From NCBI GenBank assembly GCA_001600415.1, contig BCJX01000014.1:62001-126000 (forward strand): a stretch of DNA of 64,000 nucleotides, in the 5' to 3' direction. The DNA comes from Pascua guehoae (taxonomy: Eukaryota; Basidiomycota; Tremellomycetes; Trichosporonales; Trichosporonaceae). Positions within the stretch are counted from its first letter, which is position 1; the number at the start of each line of letters is the position of its first letter. The notes beneath the pieces were generated by a model. It did not search any database, was not told the DNA's origin, and saw only the letters and a list, made by a program, of their open reading frames with translations. A program made the position numbers and the translations under genes. Of the stretch, positions 44,768 to 57,671 are shown in pieces.

Positions 44768-46724
44768 GGGAAACAGGTTGAAGGACGCGACGCTCAAGCA
44801 TGCATCGGAGCTACGCAGGTCCTTCATTGCAGCACTCTCTTTGCCCGATCGCGATGGCCGACAGGCGTCTGCTGTTATTCCGAAAATGGCTCCGGCTATG
44901 CCTCCTTGATCCGATACGACATTCAACCTCCCCCATTATTGTGGAATGGTAACTCACCCACGTATCCACCCCTGCCTCCAACCTTGGCGGCATGTCGGGC
45001 GTTGTGGGCCAGTATCCGAACCCCGACAGTCCGACCACCGGACCTCCGAGGAATGGCGAGCAGAGGTGGTTGCGCCACCCAGAGGGCAGAGGGTACCAGA
45101 GGGCATGGCCAAGCCACGACCCCTTTGGCCTTTCGGAGGCGGCGCAGCATCCCCGCGTAGCCGGTCTAGGCGGCGGACACGTACCTGACCCAGAATGTGT
45201 CTCGGTGGTTTTTTTGTTTGTTTGTCTTTCGTTTACCGTTGATAAGCGTAATGCAAGACAATTCTGTTGTCTCTGAAACCGTCCGAGGTGAGACATTGGG
45301 CGGCATCGCACAGCACGGCAAAAGCACAGCACGCGATCAGTGGGACGCCGTAGTCCCTATAACGCCCATACGCCCCGAGACGACCGACCGACCGAACCAT
45401 TGAACCCGAACCGCCGTAGCGTGTGCGCCAGCGTAAAGGGCCCGGTGGCGGTATGTCTCACCCGCCGCCCTTTTCAGAGAACAATACCGCCAACGGCCCC
45501 GCAAACACCAGGACATGTGACGCCAGGTGAGACAGTTTTGTGCTCCCAGATCCCATTCCGCACGCCACCGCCACTTTTTGCTCAACTCCTGCGCCAAAGA
45601 ACAGGGGATGGGGCGTGGGGGGTGGCAAGTGCGCTCGGACTGGATAGGTTGCACAGATCCCGAGATGGCGACGAATCCCACCCGACCAAAAGGAATACCC
45701 TTTGTTGGACCCTTCGGATATTACTCCGCACTTGCGGCCGTTAGAGTGTCGGCCGGAGAATGAGCGTTAGCCATGTCTCGGACAAATACCCCTGGCTCAA
45801 CCCACCACCGGCTGTCGCTTGTACGCTGTGTTAGCGGCAATGTCCAGAGCCCAGCTTCGTGTCGAGTACCGCGGGCAGCTTGCTTGCAGTAATTCGCGAA
45901 TTTCGACTCGTCTCCTTGCCCCAAGTCTTGTCCACGGCAGACCTGTACGCATCGCCGGTCGGGAGTCGGGTATCGCCCGAGCTGGTTACAAAGCACGACA
46001 CAGAGTCCACCTCTGCAGCCCACACCATGCGGCTGGGTCCGGCGGTGACCTTTGTGCGGCTTGCAAACAGCCTCATTATGGCGTCGCCAGAGCACACCAG
46101 CCTGCGTGACCATGCTCGTGACTCGTTTGAGGCGTCTTTTGCGGAATGGGATCTGAGACACGACGAGGGGATCGACAGGCTGGCATTACTTTAAACCTTG
46201 GTTGCAGGCGTCCACGCTGCTTGCCCATTCTATTGGAATTAGACTTGCGACCTTGATCACCGATCGGCTCACCATTATTATTCTTGGTACGATGCATGGA
46301 ACATGCTCGTACACTCTGTCTCCACAAAACAGGCCGAAGAGAAGACTTGCCTTTTGACGAGATGTACATATTGTCGATCATTGCGGATGCCGGCATGCAT
46401 CCTAAGCGAGCTGAAACGATTGTCAAGTGGTCTTTGTTATCGCAATAATGACGAGACGCACTCAGGGCACGGGAGCTACCGTATCCAGGGTGGTGGGCGA
46501 AATACACCACTTGCAACTCCAAATCCGTCGCCACACCTTCCAGTGTCAATATAGCGTCCTTGACATACGGCACAACAAAGCTTAATGCGGCCCATAACAA
46601 TGGTTACCGTGCCTGGGATTTATTACAAGCTCAGCTTTTCGTTGTGCAGTGCAGGTTGGCGGCCGGTGTGAATAATCGTTGTTACTGTGGGAGAAACAGA
46701 GCTTGGTAAGCATGCACGCCGTAG

Positions 46725-46742
46725 AAAAAAAAAAAAAAAAAA
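46725..46742. repeat. Poly-A tract (18)
   Basis: Eighteen consecutive A on the plus strand; no retroposon structure around it was recognised. Confidence 0.85.
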
Positions 46743-47906
46743 TGTCTGACGGATGGTAAAAAGCACCAGGTCGAAACTTGATTTTCAGGACGCGTCCCGG
46801 AGACTATTCCGTTTTTCACTAGATACGATTGGCCCAATGGTGCCAGATGTTTGGAGTGCCTTGCCCTTCTGTACGTGTGAATGAGGTAAACCAAAGGGCC
46901 GGGGCCGGGGTGACCACAACAGCCCAGCGAGCATCTTCCACTCGGCGGGGCGGACGAGAGACGGCGACGACCAGGCCCGGTTGTAGTCTTGACAGGCTCG
47001 GCATTGTCGCTTGGCAGTAGTGCTGCCACGCTGTCATCGGGCAGGCCCGCGCGCCCGAGGTACCAGTTAACTCGTGCTCCACCTCGGGCAGTGCCTCGAG
47101 TTTTTCGGGCAGGGGAGCCATCGGCGTTTATTTTATCCCAGACGGTTGCCGTCAGTACCCATCGACGACTGGGACGCCAAAAAAAAAAAAGCCATGGCAC
47201 GATCCCATGCGGAAAAGACGCGGCCGTTTGACTCTACATGCGGCGACAGAGAGAAAGCGCACATGATTTGGTAGTCAGGCTCTCTTCGTTTCGAGCAGTC
47301 CTGCACGGCCGCTGGCCCCACCTTCAATTTCACTAGATGGAAGCCCCAACTGGCTTGAAATATCCCTTTCGTATGTGTATGCGCGCCGGCCCCTGAGGAC
47401 TTATTGGTACATCGTCCCAGAAGAGGCAGGGGGTGATCGTAATGCGGGCGGGCGCCCCGGGTCGCTGGGGCAAAAAGGGCTTGATAATAGATAGTTGAGA
47501 GGTAAGACAGATGGGATTCCAGCTAGGGTGCGGATAAGAGAATGTTGTGTCACAGAAGGGATAAAGTTCAGGATGTCCAGTCAGGGTCAGCACTACTGGA
47601 ATGAGGCGTGAGAACATTACCACCATGCCTCACAGTCGGACAACACGGGTCTTTCCCCCACTTGTCATTCCGCATCACTGCTGCTCCCCACATCAAAGTA
47701 GTGGGAGACGCGTGGAGCAAGAGAGGGGCGGTCGTCGGGGCAGGAGAATAAGCATTGGATTTCAATGCCCACATCGGCCCCAGTCTTGGCCAAACTATCC
47801 GAAATCGGAGTTGGCCTTCGGGGCCGTTGCGATGCTCTTCGGGCATTGGAGATGTTCTTCGGGCAACGGGTCGATTTCCTAGATAGCAAGCACGCTTGTC
47901 TCGGTG

Positions 47907-47910
<4 letters not shown>

Positions 47911-47937
<27 letters not shown>
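47911..47937. repeat. Poly-G tract (27)
   Basis: Twenty-seven consecutive G. Confidence 0.9.
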
Positions 47938-50305
47938 TTTGTAATTCAACACGGGGTGGCGCAGTCCACGGCCGTGTTGTTGTCGGGTGGGGAGCGACCA
48001 AGTTGAAAAAAACAACGTCGATGTTTGTCGAATCGCCGTCAATGTTGGTAGTAGGGCCGTCAATGTTTGTAGAAATCACGTCGGTGGGCTGAGAGGTTTG
48101 TAATTTTGAGGAAGAGTTTGTAGTAGTCATGCGGGGATTTGTAGTAATCGGGGACGACGAGGGCCAGAGGGGGGCGGTGCGTGGTGGGCGGGGATGGCGG
48201 CGAGGACGGTGAGGACGAGCAGAGAAAAGGCCCGGGCGTGGGGGAAGCCTGCTCCGCCCTTACCGAACAATGGGCTCGTCTGCACCGTCCATACAGTGCC
48301 CGTTACGGGCATTTATGCCGGTGTACCTTTTACATTCCTTCGCCCTTTGTTTGGTGGCGACATACCACAGGGTCGACCCCCCCCGTCCATGGTCAGCCGC
48401 AGGGAACTGTGAAACACCTCACAGAAGCTGGTGGAAACGGCTGTCAGAGATGTCCGTCAACAGCCCCGAAGAGTTGATGGCCGCTTGGAATCGGGGTCGT
48501 CCTCGGAGCGAGGGAGAATTTCAGCTCGAGGTTGGTGCAAACGGGGATAACGAGGAAAAACGTAATACCCGATCTTGCCGACGCGAACGCTTCGGAGACA
48601 CGGTGCTCTCGCACTGCCGCGTGCGTCATCATGTGGTCCGCATGCTGATGCGGCGGAGGCCGTGTGGCGTGCGGCATCCAACCCCCCACAGGGAGCAAGG
48701 CACGTCTGCTTGTGGCGGGCCGTGGCGTATGGGTGGTGGGAACGCGGCGTTAGGAGACGTGCTTTGGGCGTCGGACGGGGGATTAGGCAGAAGTTGCGTG
48801 GGCGCACCAGGTCGTGGCGTTTCGTGGCGCTCGAGCGAGAGGGGTCGTCGGCCTTGGCCAGTGAGTGATCGACAAAGGGTGAGTGAGCAAGGAGGCTTGA
48901 GTGATGAGCACAGCATGCCCTTTTGGCAGGCACCCGTTGCGCTCAGATCTGCCCTGTGCTCCGGAATCGGTTTACCATGTCTTACATTTTCTTCGGACCG
49001 GCGGTTTGGTGAGACAGAGGCACGATAGGATATAGCCCTGGCGTAGATTGGGGTTGATGCGAGACACTAGACGAGGTAAGATAGACGAAGCAGGTGCAAA
49101 CGTGAAACTGGACCACATGACAACGAGGCTCGCGCTGTAAAGTCGAGTTGTCCGTCATGGCACAGGAGCACACCACCTGAAGGCTGGGCTTGGTGCTAGC
49201 GACTCGGGGTAAATTGCAAAGAGGCTTGAGCCATATGGGCCTACTGCGCTGCGTTCCTGGCGATCACCCAATGTTGGAGCAAGGTGTCCAGGACCGCAGG
49301 CAAGGTAGTAGTGTGAGTGGATTCTCACGCTCGGTCCAAGTGTTAGGCGACAAGAGATAGCGAGCAGTGCCTGTTCTCCAGCATTGCCATTCGCGTACTG
49401 GGCTCCGCTTTTGCGCAGACAGAATACGCGCGTCCGAGCTCTCGGTCACAGGATACCCGGGACATTGTAAACCCAAGAGAATAGGAAGCAATGGGCATGC
49501 CGAGGGCCTTTGGTGTTTAGACATTTCCGGCGTAGGCGATCAAACGCCACGCACTGCGTTGCAGGGGCCTAAAGGCTGGCCGGTTGGGTGATAAACACCA
49601 GTAGGAAGAGTGCAGTAAGAGGAATGTGCACAAGTAGTATGAAGGTGCAAGCGAACAAGCGTGAATGTGGCGCGGCGCATGTAGGTGGGAGCGTTGTGGA
49701 GGAGAAGGTGGGCGGTGTATTTTGGACGAGCGGCCCGGTGCACCGAAGTGTGTGGCGGGATAGACGAGATCTCGAGAGGGGGGCTTGCAGGGAGAGACCA
49801 AGGCCGTGACACCATACACGATACGGTTACTGTTTTGGGACGCACGCCCTGTATCGGCCTGGGTTTGGAAGACGTGGCGGGGGGGAGAATGAACAGAGTT
49901 ACAACGATGGGTATGTCTGTGTGGAATGTGTCAAGTATTTGTCCAGAACTTTCACACTGCCCCGCCTGATCGTCACGACCGAAAGGAAAGGTGTCACGAT
50001 GTCAGACTGACGGGTCAGTCGCTCCACGCGCCGACGCGTGGGATGCAACATGTGGTGTGTAGGTCGGACGTGCATGTGTAGCGGTGTGCGTGATGCTGAT
50101 CGCGGGAAGCAACGACATGTGACATGCAGGACTGCCCGCGTGAGGTTTGTGAATGGATGGCACGATGGCCGGATGGGTGGAATGGGATGGGATACCCCAT
50201 GCCGTCCTTCATGCCGAGAGATTCGAGCGTGCCTAGAATCGATTGGCGCGCATCCACAAGCTCCTCAGGGACAAGGGGCAAAACAAACCTAACTGTACTG
50301 AACCT

Positions 50306-50379
50306 CCACCCCCCCCAACACCCCCCCACCCCCCCCCACCCCCCACCCCCAACCCACCCCCCCCCCCCCCCCCCCCCCC

Positions 50380-50419
<40 letters not shown>
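50306..50419. repeat. Long C-rich (C/A) tract of about 114 nt
   Basis: Almost pure C with occasional single A. It includes uninterrupted C runs of about 23 and 39 bases. Confidence 0.9.
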
Positions 50420-51762
50420 TTCATAACCGTGTTGAAACCTGAACCCTGAATTGTTGAGTGATTGCCCGAGGCAACATGTCGTCCGCCTTTGCTGTGGTCT
50501 TTGTTTTTTCGTCAACCCTGAATTCTACTCATCCCTGTTACCATGCAAAAGCATCAGGACGACTATTGTTCGTCCTCTTCTCGACCCTGGCAACAAACGT
50601 ATCTCCTGCTGAGCGTCCATCTCTGCAGACACAGCTCCTGGCAAAAGTCCAACAACACTTGGCAAATATACCAGAGCAGGCAGGAGACACCCAGCAAGCA
50701 GAGAGACTGACAGCAGGCAACAAGGGTCATTAATGACCCTGGTCCCCTCGGACTCGGACGAGCAGCTCCTTCCGAAGGCCACCCACTTGGCCGTGGCGGG
50801 CACAACTATGCACAGCTTGGAAAGGGGTGATGGCCGATTAGAGTCGGCGATGGCGTTATCTAACTCTTCAAGGCACTAACAAAGCCTGTCTTGGCGCACT
50901 ACAGTCTTATGGTAGTGTGTCTTCGGGACACTGTGGGAACACTAACACTGAGCTTTGTTGGGTGATCTGCCGAGCTGCCGAACACGTCCATGTAGCTAGC
51001 TAGCATATGGTCAGGGGCTGCTAGCACTACAGTACTGTGAGGCCTCGGTCTCGAGATCTCAAACTGACGATCATGCCGTGGTCGTGTCTTGGCCTGCGGC
51101 AACTGCCGCGCCTCCCCTCCCCGCGCGCAAGGTTGGCGGCGAGGGCCGCCTGTCCCGAGGTGACCGCAATCTCCTTCATCCTTTGACAAGTGATCGACCG
51201 CCAGCTTTACAGGATTCTCTGTTCTCGGATTCTACATCGGGTCCGCGGTCCTTTTTGCTCATATTGTCCTACAGACGGACGTTGTCACGCATGGTGTGCT
51301 TCGAATAAACTATGACTAATGTCCGCGCCCTCCTTGTTCGGAGGTGGCACAAAGAGGTGTGCAGCGTGGCACGCGCGGCCGCTCCCTCAACACTACCGCA
51401 CCTCCTCTATCTGCGGTAAACAAACAAAATGTGCCTGCAGAGGCACTCGGGCCCCAGAGCTATGGCTACGAGGTTCCAAGCAGCTTGGGAACAGGGCACC
51501 AGGCTGCATGACACGACACGCTACGGCGTCGTACCGTTCGGATCCTGATGCTCCTTCTTTCGGGGATCCTGAGCCTGCATTCGGTGCTGTTGCTCCTGAC
51601 CTCCTGACCACGTCCTGAAACTCTTGTCATCAGGAACTGCTCGCAGCGCTACCTGCACACACGGACCTACCAAAGAGGACATGGAGCCACAGGAGCGCAC
51701 GAGCCCACTTTGCTCACGCGCCATGGCGGCGCCGCTGCCGTCTTCGTTCTGCCCCCATAGCC

Positions 51763-51763
<1 letters not shown>

Positions 51764-51800
<37 letters not shown>
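51764..51800. repeat. Poly-C tract (37)
   Basis: Thirty-seven consecutive C. Confidence 0.9.
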
Positions 51801-51801
<1 letters not shown>

Positions 51802-53564
51802 CGCAGTTCGCATACATACCCCACAAGCCACAATACCAGAGCAAGGGATTACAGGGTCAGGACGCCCCCGGCGGCGCGGCGCACGGTGAGGCTTCGGTCG
51901 AAGTTTATGTCCCTTGAGTTTCCGCTATTGTCTGCACCTGCCTGTGCATTGGCTTGGCCGCAAAGTCCGGCCTGGTCGGGGCGTCGGAGATGCCGACTGG
52001 CATTGATTGATGGGCCGAAAGACAGTGCGCTGCCTGTGTTGGTGCTTGTTCCTAGTGCTTGCCGTGAGTGGGTTGGGGTAACGACTATCAGCCTCACGGA
52101 GGAAGTTGGTTCCAGTTCCTCTTGTGCCTGTCGGATCCTGTAAAACATCCTGTCGGACCCATGCGCTACCTACCCCCCGCGCCGTGCGCTGGGAGGTAGC
52201 CCTTGGCCCAAATGTCTATTGTCATCGTTGCCGCGTTGCTGCGTTGTGCATCTGTGACTGCCACAACTCGTCGTCTCGTACTATCGCCCTTGCAGTGCTT
52301 ACTCCATGCTCCGTGCTCCTTTGCTCCTTTGCTCCTATGCCCTGGAGATTCTGCAAGACCCCCTCTCAAGCCTACGGAGGCTGACCGCAGCTGAGGCTGC
52401 CGGTGCTGCCGAGGATGCCGGCTCCGAGACCAGAGGCTCGTTCGCCCACATCCTCGTCCGTCGCCACGCCACTGACGGCGTACGTTCCTAGCCAGTCAGC
52501 TGCAGTTGTCAAACATGCAATGCACAGTCCACAGGGCACATCCCACTGCTTGCCCCTCCCCCGCCCCGCACGCACGCGCATGCCAGTCAGCTAGCCACCT
52601 AAAACGTCGGCAGCAGAATGCCAATGTTCCAAGGCACCGACCGACCCCGACCCCAGATGCACCTTGGGACCTGAACCTGTTCAGGTCACGATCGGAGATC
52701 CGAGCGAGGGTCCTCGAGAACACAAAACACTCTGGAAGGGTTCACTCACGGCAAGAGGCGCACGGCGGCGGCCGATAGAACGGACAGGGTGACGCGCTCA
52801 ATGACCGATACGGTAGTGCTTCAGAGTTCATGGATAAACGTCACCTCTTGGGTCGGTCAGTCGCATCCAGCCTCGCCTCTCTCCCAAACTCGTCTCGCCT
52901 CGTCTCTGCGCAATCAATCCACGACGTCTTTTGCACGCTTGCGTCTGTCCTTGTGGGCCTCTTTAAACCTCGCCCGCTTCGCTTGACAACGATACGGTTT
53001 TGGCGTCGCTTGCATCATCATCCAGAAGACGTCGCCTCGCGGTCCTTTCACCGAGCTTGATCCAGCTGCCGGCAGTGCCTCTGTGTCCACACGCGCGTAC
53101 ATCCATCAATCCAACCAACTCGTCGCCTTTTGGCCGCCTGCATTCCTCGTCTCCTCGACCCACCCATCCCCCCCGTACAACTCGGCCTGCGTCAACACAG
53201 CTGCATCGCCTACGCGCATCGCTCCGTATACCGGACCTAAACAAGCTCGTGCGATCGCAACCGAGGTTCCCGAAAGGAGAGCATACATACATACACACGT
53301 TGAAAGCGGGCGGCGACCCAACATTCCAAAGTGCCCGCTTGATCGCTCGCTCGCGCGCGCGTGCGACCCGCCAAAGGAGGAATCCCATTCCATCATCCCC
53401 CAAATACCGCGCCAGCCAGCCAGCCAACGTCCTTGTCTTGCCCTCCCTCCTGGACCTGATTCTCCGCCACCGGCCAGCAGTGGCTCCACCCAAACTCGCC
53501 GCCGTCGCTGCAGCACCGACCCACTGCCACCCACCCACCCAAGCCCAAACCAAACCAAGCCCAA

Positions 53565-53602
53565 ATCCAATCCAATCCAATCCAACCCAACCCAACCCAA
53601 CT
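53565..53602. repeat. AATCC/AACCC pentamer repeat
   Basis: About seven pentamers in a row, changing from AATCC to AACCC. Confidence 0.75.
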
Positions 53603-53880
53603 TGGCCTCGCCATTTCAGCCCTTATTCCCTTGCTTTGCTCCCTTCCCCTCCCTGTTTTGCCCTACCGCCGCCCAGGCTAATCCATCCGGCATTTGGGCC
53701 CTGGACCGCCGTTTCGTTTACCCTGCAAAAACAGCCTCTCCCAAGATCCAACAGAACTCTCTCTCTGCACACTTTGTCTGCGCCGCCGCCGACGCCCCCC
53801 CCCCACACTCTGCACCGCACCACTGCCTGCACTTGCACTGCACCCACCATCTGCACTGCACACTGCGCTGCACGGTTACC

Positions 53881-53908
53881 GCACTGCACTGCACTGCACT
53901 GCACTGCA
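53881..53908. repeat. GCACT pentamer repeat
   Basis: Five copies of GCACT plus a partial copy; related GCACTGCAC sequences occur in the preceding 60 bases. Confidence 0.75.
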
Positions 53909-54060
53909 CCCCGCTGCACGCCCACACTGGCACTCAACCTTGGCCCATCCATCTAAAAGTCGGCACACTCTCACCCTCCACTGCAGCTTGCCTGCATACA
54001 CCCGCCCGCGTGCGCCCGTGCCCCCGCCCCCCGTCCCTTTTGGCCAGTGTACGGTACTGC

Positions 54061-54397
54061 NNNNNNNNNNNNNNNNNNNNNNNNNNNNNNNNNNNNNNNN
54101 NNNNNNNNNNNNNNNNNNNNNNNNNNNNNNNNNNNNNNNNNNNNNNNNNNNNNNNNNNNNNNNNNNNNNNNNNNNNNNNNNNNNNNNNNNNNNNNNNNNN
54201 NNNNNNNNNNNNNNNNNNNNNNNNNNNNNNNNNNNNNNNNNNNNNNNNNNNNNNNNNNNNNNNNNNNNNNNNNNNNNNNNNNNNNNNNNNNNNNNNNNNN
54301 NNNNNNNNNNNNNNNNNNNNNNNNNNNNNNNNNNNNNNNNNNNNNNNNNNNNNNNNNNNNNNNNNNNNNNNNNNNNNNNNNNNNNNNNNNNNNNNNN
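54061..54397. other. Assembly gap (337 N)
   Basis: A run of undetermined bases. It directly abuts a TC dinucleotide repeat, which probably caused the assembly break; the true length is unknown. Confidence 0.99.

Positions 54398-54437
<40 letters not shown>
54398..54437. repeat. (TC)n dinucleotide repeat at gap edge
   Basis: About twenty TC units begin at the last N, so the array may extend into the gap. Confidence 0.9.
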
Positions 54438-54441
<4 letters not shown>

Positions 54442-55056
54442 CTCTTTCTTTGCTCTTCCTCCTCTCTTCCTTTCCCCCCCTCCTCTTCTCCGACGCCCCA
54501 TACACGACAGGCCGAGGACAAAAACAATCTCACATTCACGACGTACACTCCCCCCCCCTCCCACTTTTAAAGTCTCCGACGCGCACGTCTTTTACCTACA
54601 ACCATCCCATACCCACCAGCATTCATACCGCCCCGCCGCTCCAAACCAAACACTTTTCAACCCCTCCGGTCTATCATCAAACAAAACACGCCTGCCCCTC
54701 AAACATCCGGCGCACGTTAACTCTACCTGCGTCTCACCCCACACGACGCCGCCGACGCCCCCCTAGGCCCCTCGCCGCCGACGTGCCGGCCCCTCGCCAC
54801 CCAACCCCTAAACCTGTTTTCGCCCATCGACCATCGGCTTCTGGTCATTCGGACCCCTCATCTCGCCGCTGCCCACCGTTGACACACCGCACTTGAGAAT
54901 CGTCGGCTGTCACCGCCCCCGCCCCCCCAACGTTAACTGGTATTCTTGCGGTGGACCCACCGCAACCCTCTTGCTCCACACCTGCGTGCTAGTCCACCCG
55001 CCCGCAAGGCGGTATCATCAACCACGCTGCTCGCCGCGCGAAACCAGCTTCCCCCC

Positions 55057-57047
55057 ATGCAGCGGCCTCCATATGGCCAGCCGCATGCTGGCCATGCTGG
55101 CCAGTCTTTTGACGGGCCAGGCGCCCGTCCCATCCTAGGGGAGCCAGGTCCGTCATCGTCCATGCTGGTAAAGTCGCCGCCACGGTCAAACTCTCCACCA
55201 TCGTCAAGGGTGCATGGTCTAGGCAACAATCATATCCACCACCCACAGCCCGCACACCACCAACTTGCTGCTCCACCAGGACTGGCGACCGCTCACCCAT
55301 ACCACCAGGCCCGCGGTCCACCTCCACATACCCACTCACCCTTGGTGCACTCGCATGCGCATGGGCAGCCGCGCGCACCACCAGTGCAATCGTCGTCATC
55401 GGCCACCGACCGCCCCACCACCACTGGTACCGCCACTGCTGCCCCAGCTGCTGCAGCTCCCCCGCTAACGCCGGCGACCACGACACCCGTGCCGCCCGTC
55501 ATCAAGCGAGTCGGCGGCAAGGCCAATGTGTCCTCTGCATGTGGACCATGCAAGCGAGCTCACCTGGCTTGCGATGTTGCACGCCCATGCAAGCGCTGCG
55601 TCAACATGGGCAAGGAGGACCAGTGTGAGGATGTACCGGTATGTCTTGCTCGATGTTTGCTCAGATTTTCCCCTTCCTTTCTTCCTTCCCTCCTTCCTTC
55701 CTTCCCTCCTTCCTTCCCTCTTTCCTTCCCTATTCCCTCCTTCCTTTCCTCCTTCCCTCCCTCCCTCCTTCTCTCCTTCCTTCCTTGCCTTGCCCATCGC
55801 ACCTACTGACATGCTCGCAGCACAAGAAGCGCGGACGGCCCAAGGTGAACAAGACGCCAACGACGGATCCATACCCTCGCCCGACCCCGCGTGCTTCATC
55901 CAGCCAGGACGAGAGCAAGTGGAAGCCTGGCCCGACCTACGACTCGCCGTACTCTGCAACGGCCGTGACCAGCCCACAGTCGTTACCTCTAGGTGCTCTC
56001 GCCTCTGGTCGCTTCCCGTCGCCTCCGCGCACGTCGTCGCTAGGAAGCATGGTCGGCTTGAGTCCTCTGCTCGACTCGAGCTCGTCGTCGAGCTCGTACA
56101 GCGTACCGGCGCCGGCGCCGGTCGCTCCTCCACTGCCAACTCCGAGCGCGTCCATGCCTGCCCCGGTGGCAGGCGATCACGACCTATTTGTTCTATTCTG
56201 CACGACTGAACTCAAGATTCTAAGAGCGACGGCTTCGTGCCACCACCTCACAGGCTACCACCCGCACGAGTTTGTCAACCTAAATCTCATTGACTTCCTA
56301 CACCCCAGCGACCGCCACTTTATCCAGGAGGAGCGAAGTCGCCTAATTGCCCTCCCGTACAATGCTCAGCTACAGTCGAGTCGCGAGACGCACGCGGCTG
56401 TCATGGAGTGTGGCGAACGCGACCTTCTCTCGCCAGCGGGCGGTATGCGCGAGCCGTACCCAAACCAGAGCGTTCATGTCCTCCGGTCTGACAATTCATT
56501 TTCGCTATTCAACCTCCGTCTTCACCTCGGCGGCGGCCTAGGAGGCTCCATCTGGGAGCCTGGTACCCTAGGAAAAATCTACCTCGTCGTGTCGTGCCTC
56601 TTGCTACCAGACCGCGACGCACCGCCAGAGGTGACCGCTCGCCGTCCGCAGCCGCTACCGCCCACTCCAGTGACGCCGCTTGCCCCACCACCGCCCCATG
56701 GCTTACCGGGGTTCTCGTCCATTGCCGCTGCGGCTGATGCCCCGCCTCGCGCCAACGACCAAAGCCCCCAGGCCTATTACCGCCCGCCGCCGCCAGGGTC
56801 TGGGTACGCGCGTCCTTCCTCTCGGTCGGCCACGTATCCTCCAGTGCAGCGCCCGCCGTCCCCGACAGCCTACCCGCCTCGATCGTACAGCTCGTACCCT
56901 CCACCGTACTACGCCCCGGCACAGGGTGGCCACTATGACGGTGGCGGCCTCCGCCGCGACGATGACTGGCGCCGCGGCGTCGCGCCAAGTCCCGGGCCAG
57001 GGCCTGCTCCTCTCCCAGGTGTCGACTACCGACGCTGGGAGCGGTAA
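55057..57047 (+). CDS. Zn2Cys6 transcription factor with PAS-like domain (Ert1/AcuK-like)
   Basis: Two exons (55057-55638, 55821-57047) encode 602 residues. A His/Pro/Ala-rich N-terminus of about 150 residues precedes a binuclear zinc cluster, spaced C-x2-C-x6-C-x5-C-x2-C-x8-C (SACGPCKRAHLACD then RPCKRC), followed by KKRGRPK, an AT-hook-like basic run. Around residue 310 begins a PAS-like segment (FVLFCTTELKILRATASCHHLTGYHPHEF split over two blocks, then NLIDFLHPSDRHFI). The C-terminal 130 residues are Pro/Tyr-rich, a likely activation region. Finger spacing plus PAS fits the Ert1/AcuK/AcuM group, which control gluconeogenic and mitochondrial genes, but orthology is not shown. The 182-nt intron contains a C/T tract of about 120 nt. 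The start at 55057 is the first ATG in frame. Confidence 0.87.
55666..55786 (+). repeat. Intronic polypyrimidine (CTTC/CCTT) tract
   Basis: About 120 nt of almost pure C/T built from CTTC and CCCT units fill most of the intron of the Zn2Cys6-PAS gene. Only one A interrupts the run. Confidence 0.9.
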
Positions 57048-57134
57048 AGGGCTTTGGAGCGCGTGCCGCCGGTGTTAGTACGGGCTGGAAGCTTCCCGAA
57101 GCTCATGTGCTCCATAAGGCGGCGGTTGTTGCCA

Positions 57135-57170
57135 CTCGACGACGACGACGACGACGTCGTCGTCGACGAG
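57135..57170. repeat. GAC/GTC triplet inverted repeat
   Basis: A run of CGA/GAC triplets switches to its complement GTC/TCG triplets at a central ACGT, giving an imperfect palindrome able to form a GC-rich hairpin about 90 bases after the stop codon of the upstream gene. Confidence 0.7.
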
Positions 57171-57652
57171 CGGCAAGTGCCGCATGGCTGCCAACGCACC
57201 CGTACTTGTGTGGACGTGTACCGTTTGCCACCCGAAAACTCTTTGCAGTGGCCGATTTTTTCGGCAACTCGATAGAGTTTAAAGTAGCCGTTTGGTTTCT
57301 GGCTCCACACTGTGCCACTTTGAACGCTTGGCAACGACCCGACCCGACCGCATGCTTGACCGACGATATTGATAGACGGCTGCGCCGCACCACCCACGCC
57401 TTCGACCGACCGACCGGCTCGCTCCCTGCAAGGGCAGCCATACCCCTCTCATGCCATAACCTCCATAGCATACCTGTGTCATATGCAATATTCCGGTGTC
57501 TTGTCTGTCTCTCTACCTTGCTGCGCGTCGTGCTGTGCTGCGCTGTGCTGGGCATTTCTGGGCATGCTGGAGCGCCCTGCTCACTGCGCACAGCCATGTG
57601 CCACCCTCGATCCTCGAGATTTTCCACCTGGCTGCATGTAAATTTCCATGGA

Positions 57653-57671
57653 TTTTTTTTTTTTTTTTTTT
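57653..57671. repeat. Poly-T tract (19)
   Basis: Nineteen consecutive T. Confidence 0.85.

Larger units (their letters stand above)
41893..52800. other. 11-kb gene-free region
   Basis: I find no coherent exon series, conserved protein motif, tRNA or transposon domain on either strand. The stretch is rich in homopolymer tracts and short tandem repeats (annotated separately) and G-rich segments. It could hold long regulatory sequence or non-coding transcripts for the regulator at 55057, but nothing in the sequence proves this. Confidence 0.55.
52801..55056 (+). promoter_or_regulatory. C/T-rich promoter and long leader of the Zn2Cys6-PAS gene
   Basis: The plus strand is strongly pyrimidine- and C/A-rich all the way to the ATG at 55057 and includes an assembly gap. 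No conserved protein is encoded, although long frames stay open because of low complexity. Such a leader of up to about 2 kb is plausible for a highly regulated transcription factor. Confidence 0.45.

Noticed and set aside
46725..46742. Poly-A tract as the tail of a retroposed gene
   Set aside because: No gene-like sequence precedes it and no target-site duplication was recognised; many homopolymers occur here without such structure.
53083..54570. Long plus-strand open frame running through the assembly gap
   Set aside because: Its length comes from undetermined bases and low-complexity C/A-rich sequence; no domain is visible. Treated as leader.
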